33,323 nucleotides of DNA from Methanoregula sp. (lineage in GTDB: Archaea > Halobacteriota > Methanomicrobia > Methanomicrobiales > Methanospirillaceae). Numbering within the stretch: the first letter of the stretch is position 1; every line of letters begins with the position of its first letter. The notes beneath the pieces were generated by a model. The model was not told the DNA's origin and did not search any database. It saw only the letters and a program-made list of their open reading frames with translations. The stretch is taken from the NCBI GenBank assembly GCA_023228295.1, contig JALOBP010000028.1, positions 1-33,323 of the forward strand, read 5' to 3'. A program made the position numbers and the translations under genes. Below are positions 13,485 through 20,826 of this stretch, one piece after another.

Positions 13485-14471
13485 TTGACATATGGAATTG
13501 AATTCGTACCTGGAAATGTCAACGTAAAGCAAGTTGTTAACTTCTGTAAACTTGCTGAATCGAAAGACATTGATTTTGCATGGATCACTAACCACTACAA
13601 CAACCGCCACTGCTACCCCACCCTTGCCGCCATTGCGCAGGCAACCACGACCCTCAAGATGGGTCCGGGTATCATGAACGCATTTACCGACACCCCAGCT
13701 GCAATGGCATCCTTTGCCTGCACGCTGAATGAGATTTCCGATGGACGTGCAGTCCTCGGTATCGGACCCGGCGACCTCTCCACCCTCCCGAAGCTGGCAA
13801 TCACCCCTGAGAAGCCGGTCGGACGGCTCGAAGAAGCTGTCGTTCAGATCCGCAAGCTCTGTGCCGGTGAAGAAGTCAAGAAGTCAGGAATGAAGTTCTT
13901 CGACTACGACGGTGCAAAGCTGACCGGTGTCACCCTCCCTGGAAAGAAGGGTATCCCGGTATATATCGGTGCACAGGGCCCCAAGGTCCTTGACCTCGCC
14001 GGAAGAATCGGTGACGGTGCACTTATCAACGCATCCAACCCCAAGGATTTCGCCATTGCAATCCCGATTATCAAGGCAGCCTGCGACAAGGTAGGCAAGA
14101 AGAACTTTGATATCGGTGCATACACTGCGATGTCCATTGACCGGAGCGAGAAGAAGGCACGCAACTCAGCAAAGATTGTTGCCGCATTCATTGCAGCCGG
14201 CTCCCCGCCCGACCTCCTGACCCGCCACGGTCTCGATCTGAACAATGTTGCGAAGATCAAGGAAGCACTCGGGAAGTTCGACTTCAAGAGCGTTGGGGAA
14301 CTTGTCGGAGACAAAGAGATCGATGCATTCACCATTGCAGGAACCCCTGAGATGGTCAAGCAGAAGTGCGAGGATCTCACCAAGGCAGGCGTCACACAGA
14401 TCATCTTCGGTTCACCACTCGGTCCCGACATGACCACATCCATCCGCCTGCTCGGCAAGTACGTTGTTTAA
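13485..14471 (+). CDS. mer: F420-dependent methylene-tetrahydromethanopterin reductase
   Basis: Reduces methylene-H4MPT to methyl-H4MPT with coenzyme F420H2 in the cytoplasmic C1 pathway of methanogenesis. The 328-residue protein is full length and belongs to the luciferase-like TIM-barrel family. It begins TYGIEFVPGN, has WITNHYNNRHCYPTLA (53-68), GPGIMNA, the ISDGRAVLGIGPGD motif (about 85-98), VTLPGKKGIPVYIGAQGPK and the C-terminal FGSPLGPD, all typical of Mer. The start is TTG, set by the strong upstream ribosome-binding site. A hairpin plus T-run ends the unit, so mer appears monocistronic. mtd, for the preceding step of the pathway, is 1.1 kb away on the other strand. Confidence 0.96.
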   Translation: MTYGIEFVPGNVNVKQVVNFCKLAESKDIDFAWITNHYNNRHCYPTLAAIAQATTTLKMGPGIMNAFTDTPAAMASFACTLNEISDGRAVLGIGPGDLSTLPKLAITPEKPVGRLEEAVVQIRKLCAGEEVKKSGMKFFDYDGAKLTGVTLPGKKGIPVYIGAQGPKVLDLAGRIGDGALINASNPKDFAIAIPIIKAACDKVGKKNFDIGAYTAMSIDRSEKKARNSAKIVAAFIAAGSPPDLLTRHGLDLNNVAKIKEALGKFDFKSVGELVGDKEIDAFTIAGTPEMVKQKCEDLTKAGVTQIIFGSPLGPDMTTSIRLLGKYVV

Positions 14472-14491
14472 GCGCAAGAGCTCAATACCTG

Positions 14492-14545
14492 CAGGGATGA
14501 AACTAAAATCCGGATCATCCCTGTCAGATATTTGAAAATTTTTTT
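14492..14545 (+). terminator. Hairpin and T-run terminator of mer
   Basis: CAGGGATGA (14492-14500) and TCATCCCTG (14515-14523) are perfect 9-bp inverted arms with a 14-nt loop. A run of seven T residues (14539-14545) follows 15 bases later. The layout resembles a bacterial intrinsic terminator, but the gap suggests the T-run is the effective archaeal signal. Confidence 0.6.
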
Positions 14546-14636
14546 ATTGCACGATTAGCAAACGAGCGGGTGCTATCTTGTTATTTGTGGGCAAACCACT
14601 ATGGTATCCCGCAGGATAATAGTACCCTGAAGAGCA

Positions 14637-15566
14637 ATGTTTTCGGTCACCGAAGTTACGACACCCCGCGGCATCCTGCAATACCGGGAAGAGAACCTGA
14701 CCGGTCTCCGATGCAGGATCAGCCCGGACCGCCTCCTGCGCAATATTGACCAGACCCTGCATATCCCTGTAATACCTGTCGGTTGCCCTTTCTGCCGCAA
14801 TGCCGTGCTGGAGGTCACACCCACATTTCCAGATGGGAGCAGGATCCAGATCGGAGAGAGTGTGACGTTCCCGAATCTCTACCCTTTTGGGGAAGGTCAT
14901 GTCGTGACAGTAATTACCCGGGAACATTTTACCGAGACATTCAGCCGGCAGCAGATCGCAGATGCACTTCGGGGACAGACTCATGCTCTCATGCCGGCTC
15001 GGATCTATGCCAGCATCAATATGAATTTCCTTCCCTCTGCAGGTGCAAGCCTTCTTCACCCGCACATGCAGGGGCTTGCAGAGTCCCGCCCGTCGCGGAT
15101 AGTTGAACAATATATCTCTGCCAGTCTAGCATATCGCAAAAACCATATGAGGAGCTACTGGGATGCAGTGTGCGAGGATGAGCGGGCATCCGACCGATAC
15201 TTATTCGGTGATGAAATCCTCTGGTCTGCACATGCCGTTCCTGTTGGAGAACGTGAAGTCCGGGGTATCCTGCCCATTGCCTCAATCGATAAGTTTGAGC
15301 CGTATATCGATCTGCTGGCGCGGGGTATTCTGGAAGTACTCTCCCTTTACCGAAGGCTGGGAACACATGCGTTCAACATGTCGCTGTTTTTTGACAAGGC
15401 CGGGGAAGATAACGGGTTCTGTGCGTTCTGCTCGCTGATCTCCCGTATCAATCCAAATCCTACATCCACGAGTGATTCTGCATTCATGGAACGTCTTCAT
15501 CTTGAACCGGTAATAATGACACTTCCCGAAGACCTTGGAAAATTCTATAAAAAAGAGAGAAAATAA
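14637..15566 (+). CDS. Galactose-1-phosphate uridylyltransferase-like protein (HIT superfamily)
   Basis: A nucleotidyl transferase of the GalT branch. The 309-residue protein shows the structural zinc pair Cys50/Cys53 (CPFC), PFGEGHVVTVI with His88, and the active-site HPHMQ (141-145), in which His143 would be the nucleophile that carries the nucleotidyl group, preceded by LPSAGASLL. The C-terminal half contains FNMSLFFD and a second CAFC pair, as in GalT C domains. Family relatives use UDP-glucose/Gal-1-P or ADP-sugars; the true substrate cannot be read from the sequence. No good Shine-Dalgarno precedes ATG 14637. It is not co-oriented with mtd, and only 7 bases separate the two stop codons. 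Confidence 0.8.
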   Translation: MFSVTEVTTPRGILQYREENLTGLRCRISPDRLLRNIDQTLHIPVIPVGCPFCRNAVLEVTPTFPDGSRIQIGESVTFPNLYPFGEGHVVTVITREHFTETFSRQQIADALRGQTHALMPARIYASINMNFLPSAGASLLHPHMQGLAESRPSRIVEQYISASLAYRKNHMRSYWDAVCEDERASDRYLFGDEILWSAHAVPVGEREVRGILPIASIDKFEPYIDLLARGILEVLSLYRRLGTHAFNMSLFFDKAGEDNGFCAFCSLISRINPNPTSTSDSAFMERLHLEPVIMTLPEDLGKFYKKERK

Positions 15567-15573
15567 AAAAAAA
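15565..15573 (-). terminator. T-run terminator immediately after mtd
   Basis: On the minus strand the mtd stop codon is followed at once by nine T residues. The run overlaps the stop codon of the convergent GalT-like gene, which has only A residues on its own strand and so no matching terminator. Confidence 0.65.
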
Positions 15574-16416
15574 TTACTCGTATTTTGCAACGAGTTTGGT
15601 CTTACGGACAAGTGAGCCGTCCTTCTTGTGGGCTTGGCGCAGGATACAGTCGCCTGCCTTCTCAAGTTCGCGGGCTTCGTCACAGAGTGCTGCTGCAACT
15701 CTCATCATTTCGTGAGCGCTGGTAACGATCGGGATATACTTCTCCCATTCCTTGGTCATGAAGCAACCCTTGACGTTCTGGCCTGCAACCGCCATGGCGA
15801 TCTCGTGAGCTGCGCGTGCCTTTGCAAGTGCGAAGGGGTTGGTGAACTCACCGTCGACTGCCTTGTCGGTGGTCATGATGATTTTCGGGAGCTCGATTTC
15901 TGTGCCCTTCTTGCCTGCCTTGACCTGGTCGATTACCTTGTCGAGAGCAACCTGCATCTTGCGGAATGCACCCGTAAGTGCAAGGACTTTGACAAGGTTG
16001 CCGTTGTAGTCTGACATTTCGACGGGGTCGAGGAATTCACGGCGTGCACCGATCATGGAGTCTGCCTTCATGATGATATAGCCGAACTTGGTGTCCGCCT
16101 TGACGCCTTCCCACTCCTTCTTCGTGGTTACATCATCTGTGATGATGATAGTCGGGATACCTGCTGCAGCGAGCTGTTCGCGTGCACCGGTCGGGCCGGG
16201 AAGAACCCCGTTAGGGGAGACTACGATACAGAAGTCCGGCTGGTATGCCTTCAGGTTGGAAACTACACGGTCAACATCTGCCGGCTCGAGTTTCGTTCCA
16301 CTGGTCGCCATGAATGTCTGCATGTCTTCACGGTCTGCTCTCTCGTCGAGAAGCAGCTCTGCCATAACACCGCTTGCAATGTTGCCGAGTTTAGCAACGC
16401 CTACTTTAACAACCAT
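15574..16416 (-). CDS. mtd: F420-dependent methylene-tetrahydromethanopterin dehydrogenase
   Basis: Oxidises/reduces methenyl-/methylene-H4MPT with F420, the step just before Mer in CO2 reduction to methane. The 280 residues match the Mtd family (about 277-283): VVKVGVAKLGNIASGVMAELLLDERADRED at the N terminus (seen across 2-31), FMATSGTKLEP, the DFCIVVSPNGVLPGPTGARE stretch, DDVTTKKEW, the long GYIIMKADSMIGARREFLDP helix region and the C-terminal LRQAHKKDGSLVRKTKLV. The start is fixed by a strong GAGGTGA box five bases upstream. A TATA element predicts a leader of about 27 nt. It is divergent from a Tfx-family regulator, which makes that gene a candidate local regulator. Confidence 0.97.
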   Translation of the reverse strand: MVVKVGVAKLGNIASGVMAELLLDERADREDMQTFMATSGTKLEPADVDRVVSNLKAYQPDFCIVVSPNGVLPGPTGAREQLAAAGIPTIIITDDVTTKKEWEGVKADTKFGYIIMKADSMIGARREFLDPVEMSDYNGNLVKVLALTGAFRKMQVALDKVIDQVKAGKKGTEIELPKIIMTTDKAVDGEFTNPFALAKARAAHEIAMAVAGQNVKGCFMTKEWEKYIPIVTSAHEMMRVAAALCDEARELEKAGDCILRQAHKKDGSLVRKTKLVAKYE

Positions 16417-16421
16417 CTAAT

Positions 16422-16428
16422 TCACCTC
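16422..16428 (-). promoter_or_regulatory. mtd: Strong ribosome-binding site of mtd
   Basis: GAGGTGA on the minus strand, 5 bases before the ATG, is identical to the box before mer, pointing to high translation of both C1 enzymes. Confidence 0.75.
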
Positions 16429-16464
16429 GATATTTTTTTTAACATGGTATTATGACCCGGGATT

Positions 16465-16474
16465 CTTATAAACA
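16465..16474 (-). promoter_or_regulatory. mtd: Likely mtd TATA box
   Basis: TGTTTATAAG on the minus strand predicts a transcript start near 16444 and a leader of about 27 nt that includes the Shine-Dalgarno. Confidence 0.55.
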
Positions 16475-16590
16475 TTTTGAAATGTCTTCTCGTCAGAAAA
16501 TTGGGGTGAAACCAGTCTTTTTCGCGGAAATAAGTCAGAATACGTTTCCTCCCATCTCGTTTATGGCGCGGGTGGAAGTTAACGAAAAGT

Positions 16591-16615
16591 GTTTAAGCCC
16601 AGATATAAAATCTGG
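16591..16615 (+). promoter_or_regulatory. TATA box and palindromic operator candidate at the tfx-like start
   Basis: GTTTAAGC (16591-16598) is a plausible TATA box about 25 bases before the ATG at 16620, giving a nearly leaderless mRNA; no Shine-Dalgarno is present. Between box and start lies the perfect inverted repeat CCAGAT-ATAAA-ATCTGG (16599-16615). A regulator bound there would block initiation, so autoregulation by the HTH protein is a natural idea (inference). Confidence 0.5.
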
Positions 16616-16619
16616 TACT

Positions 16620-17024
16620 ATGAAAGATGGGTTGCTCACCGACCGCCAGATGGAGGTCCTCCGGTACCGCAAGCAGGGGCTGACCCAGCAGCAGATCGCT
16701 GACGTTATCTCGACATCCAAGGCCAATGTCTGCACGATAGAAAAGAGTGCGATGGAGAACATCCGGCGGGCAAAGGAGACTCTTGAATTCCTGTACACGC
16801 TGGATGCTACACACCTCTGCACAATCCCCACCGGGACGGATCTCTTTGAAGTACCGGCAATCGTATTCCGGGAAGCCGAAAAGATCAATATCAAAGTGAA
16901 ATATGATACGATCTCCCTCATTAACCGGTTACGCGAGTCGAAGTCCCAGTGCTGCAAGGCGCGCCAGGTCTGTGAGGATATTATCGTCTATATCACGGAT
17001 CAGGGTGAAATTTACTTTGGATAA
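16620..17024 (+). CDS. Tfx family DNA-binding transcriptional regulator
   Basis: A 134-residue protein with an N-terminal helix-turn-helix (LLTDRQMEVLRYRKQGLTQ, QQIADVISTSKANVCTIEKS, about 5-43) followed by the short alpha/beta domain of Tfx proteins (AIVFREAEKINIKVKYD, then VCEDIIVYITDQGEIYFG at the end). The founding Tfx binds downstream of the fmdECB promoter in Methanothermobacter and is thought to activate the molybdenum formylmethanofuran dehydrogenase; the target here is unknown. I place the start at ATG 16620 because the family begins there; the open frame from 16452 overlaps the mtd promoter and encodes nothing recognisable. Cysteines near the C terminus (QCCKARQVC) could bind metal, which is speculative. 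Confidence 0.87.
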   Translation: MKDGLLTDRQMEVLRYRKQGLTQQQIADVISTSKANVCTIEKSAMENIRRAKETLEFLYTLDATHLCTIPTGTDLFEVPAIVFREAEKINIKVKYDTISLINRLRESKSQCCKARQVCEDIIVYITDQGEIYFG

Positions 17025-17070
17025 TTCAATCATAACGGAATTAACCTGCCCAAACCCGTCATGGTCTGGC

Positions 17071-17082
17071 ATATATTTATAT
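17071..17082 (+). promoter_or_regulatory. Strong TATA element ahead of the structured region
   Basis: ATATATTTATAT is among the strongest TATA-like elements of the window. A start about 25 bases after its centre falls at about 17100-17104, just before the 5' strand of the terminal helix of the structured region. Confidence 0.6.
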
Positions 17083-17099
17083 CTCCTTTTATGCAATAA

Positions 17100-17575
17100 T
17101 TAAGGAAGCCGATATGAGGTTATCCTCAGCGGATCCTCTGCACTAGCAGGATAAAATGCCCTGTTATGGATCCCGCTAACGGCGGAACCGTGCCTCCAGA
17201 CACAGGGATGACGGTTGTGCCGTGGGTAGCCCTCGATTGGTGATCCCATCCCCATGGGATGGGTCCCGAGAAGGAGTTGTGATTCGTCACAACAGGCTGA
17301 CAGAGTGGGTCTGATTTCCGCGCATGGGTCGACGTTCGTGCAACGAGCCCGTTCCCCCAAACCGGGGATGCGTCATTATCAGGATCTTCTTTCGCGAGAC
17401 AGGAATGCCGGTGCACAACCGGCTCAGGTGCAAGAGCCAATCTCTTTCGCATCTCCGTAACCGGACAAACCGGCAGGACGAACATATCCGGGTAAACCTC
17501 CCTCATACAGGGATCTCCCGCGTGGTTCATGACTGTCGGAATGCCCGTGTCGCGTGTTGGCTTAACAGCGAAGTT
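17100..17575 (+). ncRNA. Candidate structured RNA of about 470 nt, family not recognised (or very long operon leader)
   Basis: Ends pair: AAGCCGA (17106-17112) with TTGGCTT (17557-17563). Local hairpins inside: TGAGG/CCTCA (17115-17128, TTAT loop); AGCAGG/CCTGTT (17145-17165) nested in GGATCC/GGATCC (17131-17173); CCGC/GCGG (17173-17185); AACCGT/ACGGTT (17186-17216); CCCATCC/GGATGGG (17245-17263); GTTGTGA-TTCG-TCACAAC (17276-17293), a perfect UUCG tetraloop stem; CCCC/GGGG near 17355-17367; GCCGGT/ACCGGC (17407-17423); TCCG/CGGA (17454-17465). RNase P RNA was considered because of GCAAGAGCC (17431) and GGTAAACCTCC (17491), but CR-I and the ACAGAA of CR-V are missing. SRP RNA was excluded for lack of its GGAAG-AGCA loop. 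Boundaries are approximate. Confidence 0.5.
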
Positions 17576-17590
17576 ATCACACAATCTCGG

Positions 17591-17600
17591 ATTTAAAAAA
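17591..17600 (+). promoter_or_regulatory. Likely proximal promoter of the ribosomal operon
   Basis: ATTTAAAAAA predicts a start near 17620 and a leader of about 33 nt before the uL3 ATG at 17654. The upstream structured RNA has no T-run on its own strand before this point, so read-through into the operon is also possible. Confidence 0.5.
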
Positions 17601-17653
17601 AAATTCGTGTCGCACTTGAGAATAACCTACACGCAAAAAGGATTGATAAACAC

Positions 17654-18667
17654 ATGCCAAAAATCAACAGACCACGCCGCGGCTCTCTTGCATTCAGCCC
17701 GAGAAAGCGTGCAAAGAGTCCAATCCCGAAGTACCAATCGTGGCCAATCTACGAGGGCGCACCGATCCTGCAGGGTTTTGCCGGATATAAAGTGGGTATG
17801 ACGCATATTGTCATGGTGGACGATCACAAGAGCAGTCCGACCGAAGGCAAGGAGATCATGGTGCCCGTCACCGTTATCGAAGTACCTTCTATGAAGGTCG
17901 CAGCCATCCGCGTTTACTCCAGAGATACCTACGGCAAACACGCACTTGCCGAAGTATGGGCCGACCAGCTCGATACGATCCTTGGCCGCCGTATTACCCT
18001 CCCTAAGAACTATGATGGGGCAGCAGCCCGGAAGAAAATCACTGACGCTGCAGCCGCAGGAACCATTGCCGAGATCTACGCGGTTTCCTACACCCAGCCG
18101 GCAACGATGACCGGTGTTCCCAAGAAGGTCCCCGACCTCATGGAGATTAAGGTTGGCGGGGCAGACGTCGCAAAACAACTGGACTTCGCCCTTGGGCTCC
18201 TTGGACAGGATGTAACCCTCAATAACGTTGTCCAGACCGGTGCCTATGCGGACATTACCGCAATCACCACGGGTAAAGGAACCCAGGGCGCTGTCAAGCG
18301 CTGGGGTATTGCCCTGCGCAAGCGCAAGCACGCAGTCGGCGGCAAGAAACGCCACATCGGAACTCTTGGACCTTGGAACCCCCACCATGTACGGTGGGAA
18401 GTTCCCCAGATCGGTCAGATGGGATTCCAGCAGCGCACTGAGTTCAACAAGCGGATTTTGAAATTTTCCGAGAACGCAAGCGAGATCACGCCAGCAGGCG
18501 GATTCCTCCACTACGGTGTTCTCAGGAACCCGTATGTGCTGGTAAAAGGCTCAATTCCCGGCCCGGTAAAGCGGCTTATCCGTATCCGTCCGGCAATACG
18601 CGTTGGAGAACATGTCGTCAGGATGCCGGCAATTCAGTTTGTGAGCGTCCAGAGCAAGCAGGGATGA
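17654..18667 (+). CDS. rpl3: Ribosomal protein uL3
   Basis: First gene of the operon. It is a large-subunit protein that reaches the peptidyl-transferase centre. It has 337 residues, the usual archaeal length. N-terminal PKINRPRRGSLAFSPRKRAK, GYKVGMTHIV, the central KRWGIALRKRKHAVGGKK basic loop and the tip GPWNPHHVRW (about 237-247) are diagnostic. The start ATG is preceded by a modest AAAGGATTGAT Shine-Dalgarno. In many archaea this gene heads the S10/spc-like cluster as here; an RNA-based control from the structured region just upstream is possible. Confidence 0.98.
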   Translation: MPKINRPRRGSLAFSPRKRAKSPIPKYQSWPIYEGAPILQGFAGYKVGMTHIVMVDDHKSSPTEGKEIMVPVTVIEVPSMKVAAIRVYSRDTYGKHALAEVWADQLDTILGRRITLPKNYDGAAARKKITDAAAAGTIAEIYAVSYTQPATMTGVPKKVPDLMEIKVGGADVAKQLDFALGLLGQDVTLNNVVQTGAYADITAITTGKGTQGAVKRWGIALRKRKHAVGGKKRHIGTLGPWNPHHVRWEVPQIGQMGFQQRTEFNKRILKFSENASEITPAGGFLHYGVLRNPYVLVKGSIPGPVKRLIRIRPAIRVGEHVVRMPAIQFVSVQSKQG

Positions 18668-18673
18668 TCAGAG

Positions 18674-19420
18674 ATGAAAGCACAGGTTAAAACACTGGAT
18701 GGCGGAGTTACCAAGAGTATCGATCTTCCTGAGATTTTCTCGGAAGAGTACCGCCCCGATCTGATCAAGAAGGCAGTCATGGCACTCCAGAGCACCCGAC
18801 GGCAGCCACACGGGACATACCCGTTTGCAGGTATCTGCTCGTCAGCAGTCGGCTGGGGAAGTGGTCGCGGTTCATCACACGTTCCGCGTCTCAAGAATGG
18901 CTCCCGTGCCGCCAAGGTCCCGCAGGCCAAGGGTGGTCGTGAGGCACACCCGCCGAAGGTTGAGAAGGTCCTGATCAAGGATATCAACCAGAAGGAGAAG
19001 CAGAAGGCATTCCGCTCGGCAGTTGCCGCAAGCGTGAACGAAGAGCTCGTCAAGGGGCGCGGCCACCTTTACGAAGGCGCAGTACCCGTCGTCATTGAAG
19101 ACAAGTTCGAGACCATCAGCCTGACCAAGGATGTCATCACCGCGCTGACTACTGCTGGTGTCTATAACGATATCGTACGCGCAAAGGACAGTAAAAAGGT
19201 CCGAGCCGGCAGGGGCAAGATGCGTGGCCGCCGGTACAAGCAGCGCAAGAGCCTGCTGATTGTCACTGCAGAGAAGCCGCTGCTCGCAGCCCGCAACCTC
19301 GCTGGTGTCGATGTGGTCACAGTTGACCAGCTGAATGTCGAGCACCTTGCACCCGGTACACAGGCCGGTCGCCTGACCGTCTGGACCGAGAGCGCACTTG
19401 TACGTCTGGAGGGAAGGTAA
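18674..19420 (+). CDS. rpl4: Ribosomal protein uL4 (L4/L1e)
   Basis: A 248-residue large-subunit protein that lines the exit tunnel. The archaeal loop RRQPHGTYPFAGICSSAVGWG with SGRGSSHVPR (about 44-77) is the tunnel-facing extension. RAGRGKMRGRRYKQRKS (about 178-194) is the conserved archaeal/eukaryal signature, replaced in bacteria. The ATG is six bases after the uL3 stop, with GGGATGATC at the end of uL3 acting as a weak ribosome-binding site. Confidence 0.97.
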   Translation: MKAQVKTLDGGVTKSIDLPEIFSEEYRPDLIKKAVMALQSTRRQPHGTYPFAGICSSAVGWGSGRGSSHVPRLKNGSRAAKVPQAKGGREAHPPKVEKVLIKDINQKEKQKAFRSAVAASVNEELVKGRGHLYEGAVPVVIEDKFETISLTKDVITALTTAGVYNDIVRAKDSKKVRAGRGKMRGRRYKQRKSLLIVTAEKPLLAARNLAGVDVVTVDQLNVEHLAPGTQAGRLTVWTESALVRLEGR

Positions 19421-19669
19421 ATGACCCTTAAGTACCCGTTTGTCACGGAAAAGGCGATGGTTCTCTTAGAGAACCAGAGCAAGCTCCAGTTCCTCGTCAC
19501 CCGCGAGGCAACCAAGGACGACGTCAAGCGCGAGATCGAGAAGTCATTCGGCCAGAAGGTCCGGAGTGTCAGGACGCTCATGAACACGCATGGCCAGAAG
19601 AAGGCAATCGTGAGCTTTGAGAACGACAAGGCCGCTGAAGAAATCCTCAGCCGGCTTGGCATTATGTAG
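19421..19669 (+). CDS. rpl23: Ribosomal protein uL23
   Basis: An 82-residue large-subunit protein at the tunnel exit, a docking point for SRP and SecY. It begins LKYPFVTEKAMVLLE and carries KSFGQKVRSVRTLMNTHGQKKA, typical of the short archaeal form. ATG follows the uL4 stop directly (GGTAAATG), with GGAGGGAAGG in the end of uL4 as ribosome-binding site. Confidence 0.97.
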   Translation: MTLKYPFVTEKAMVLLENQSKLQFLVTREATKDDVKREIEKSFGQKVRSVRTLMNTHGQKKAIVSFENDKAAEEILSRLGIM

Positions 19670-19678
19670 GTGGGGAAC

Positions 19679-20395
19679 ATGGGACATAGAATCACAACAC
19701 AATCCCGCGGTAAGGGAGGTCCGACATACCGGTCACCATCTCACCGGATGAAGGCCGAGCTGAAACATATCGGCGACGACACGAAGAAGATCACCGGTAC
19801 CGTCATTGACATTGAACATGACCCGGCACGCAACGCACCCATTGCGCTCGTGAAACTCGAGGATGGCGCAAAGGTCTACATGCTTGTAACCGAAGGGGTA
19901 GGTATCGGGGAAGTAATATTCTGGGGATCCAGCGGAGATGTCAAGAATGGCAACACGCTTACCCTCCAGAATATCCCGACCGGTACCTACATCTGCAACA
20001 TCGAGGCACGCCCGAATGATGGCGGCAAGTTTGTCCGCGCAAGCGGTGTTCAGGCTGTCGTTGTTGACAAGATTGGCGACCGCGTGGGTGTCAGGATGCC
20101 CAGCGGTAAGACCAAGTGGTTTAACCATCGTTGCCGTGCAACCGTTGGTATTGTTGCCGGTGGCGGCCGCGTTGAGAAGCCGTTTGTGAAAGCAGGGAAC
20201 AAACACCACAAGATGAAGAACACGGCATCCAACTGGCCCCGCGTCCGTGGTGTCGCAATGAACGTCATCGATCACCCGTTCGGTGGCGGTGGACATCAGC
20301 ACACTGGCCGGCCCAAGACCGTTGCCCGGGGTACTTCTCCAGGCAGGACTGTCGGATCCGTGGCTGCACGCAGGACTGGAAAGAGCAGGAAGTGA
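19679..20395 (+). CDS. rpl2: Ribosomal protein uL2
   Basis: A 238-residue large-subunit protein needed for subunit association and peptidyl transfer. It shows MGHRITTQSRGKGGPTYRSP at the N terminus, the SH3-like core with EGVGIGEVI, and near the C terminus HPFGGGGHQHTGRPKT (about 199-214), which carries the universally conserved histidine region. I prefer ATG 19679 over GTG 19670 because GGTGGGG lies just upstream of it and archaeal uL2 begins MGxRI. Confidence 0.97.
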   Translation: MGHRITTQSRGKGGPTYRSPSHRMKAELKHIGDDTKKITGTVIDIEHDPARNAPIALVKLEDGAKVYMLVTEGVGIGEVIFWGSSGDVKNGNTLTLQNIPTGTYICNIEARPNDGGKFVRASGVQAVVVDKIGDRVGVRMPSGKTKWFNHRCRATVGIVAGGGRVEKPFVKAGNKHHKMKNTASNWPRVRGVAMNVIDHPFGGGGHQHTGRPKTVARGTSPGRTVGSVAARRTGKSRK

Positions 20396-20401
20396 TGGGT
20401 A

Positions 20402-20821
20402 ATGGCAGCACCTAAAAAGACACAGAAGAGAATGCCAAGACGGCGTGAGGAGTTCACCTATCGCGGCTACAAGATCGACGAGCTAAAGGCGATGGGGATT
20501 TCTGAACTCCTCCCCCTTATGCCCGCCCGTCCCCGCCGCAAGATCACCCGTGGTTTCTCCCGCGGTGAAGAGACTCTCCTCGCGAAGATTCGCGAAGGAG
20601 ACGAGAAGATCCGGACTCACCTCCGTGAAATGATCGTCATGCCGGAAATGGTCGGCAAGACCATCGAGATCTACAATGGCAAGGAATTCATCAAAGTAGA
20701 ATTCCAGCCTGAGTCTGTCTTCCGCTATCTCGGCGAATTCGCCCTGACCAGAAAGAGGGTTTCTCATGGTAGTGCCGGTATCGGTGCAACCAGAGGCAGC
20801 AAGTACGTTCCGCTGAAGTGA
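20402..20821 (+). CDS. rps19: Ribosomal protein uS19
   Basis: A 139-residue small-subunit head protein. The archaeal N-terminal extension (RRREEFTYRGYKIDEL, LLPLMPARPRRKITRGF) precedes the common core with MIVMPEMVGKTIEIYNGKEF and the C-terminal GEFALTRKRVSHGSAGIGATRGS. It starts six bases after uL2. Its stop overlaps the region of possible uL22 starts. Confidence 0.97.
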   Translation: MAAPKKTQKRMPRRREEFTYRGYKIDELKAMGISELLPLMPARPRRKITRGFSRGEETLLAKIREGDEKIRTHLREMIVMPEMVGKTIEIYNGKEFIKVEFQPESVFRYLGEFALTRKRVSHGSAGIGATRGSKYVPLK

Positions 20822-20826
20822 TGGAC

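Larger units (their letters stand above)
17025..17653. other. 629-base stretch without a protein gene, upstream of the ribosomal operon
   Basis: The flanks are AT-rich while the inside (about 17105-17570) is distinctly GC-richer. Open frames here have no Shine-Dalgarno, no family character and no consistent frame. The stretch holds a strong promoter at its left end, a set of hairpins described in the next entries, and the uL3 promoter at its right end. Confidence 0.75.

Noticed and set aside
16452..16619. 56-codon extension of the Tfx-like protein
   Set aside because: Overlaps the mtd TATA box, lacks family similarity; the family start is ATG 16620.
17100..17575. RNase P RNA
   Set aside because: GCAAGAGCC and GGTAAACCTCC recall conserved regions II/III, but no CR-I GGAAA-type segment with upstream P1-P3 and no ACAGAA before GGCTTA; the promoter leaves no room for P1-P3. 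Not fully excluded.
17100..17575. SRP 7S RNA
   Set aside because: The conserved GGAAG..AGCA loop of helix 8 is absent from both strands.
17126..17584. Minus-strand open frame of 152 codons in the structured region
   Set aside because: Residue composition is random-looking (many His, Pro, Cys), no ribosome-binding site, and the hairpins explain the sequence better.
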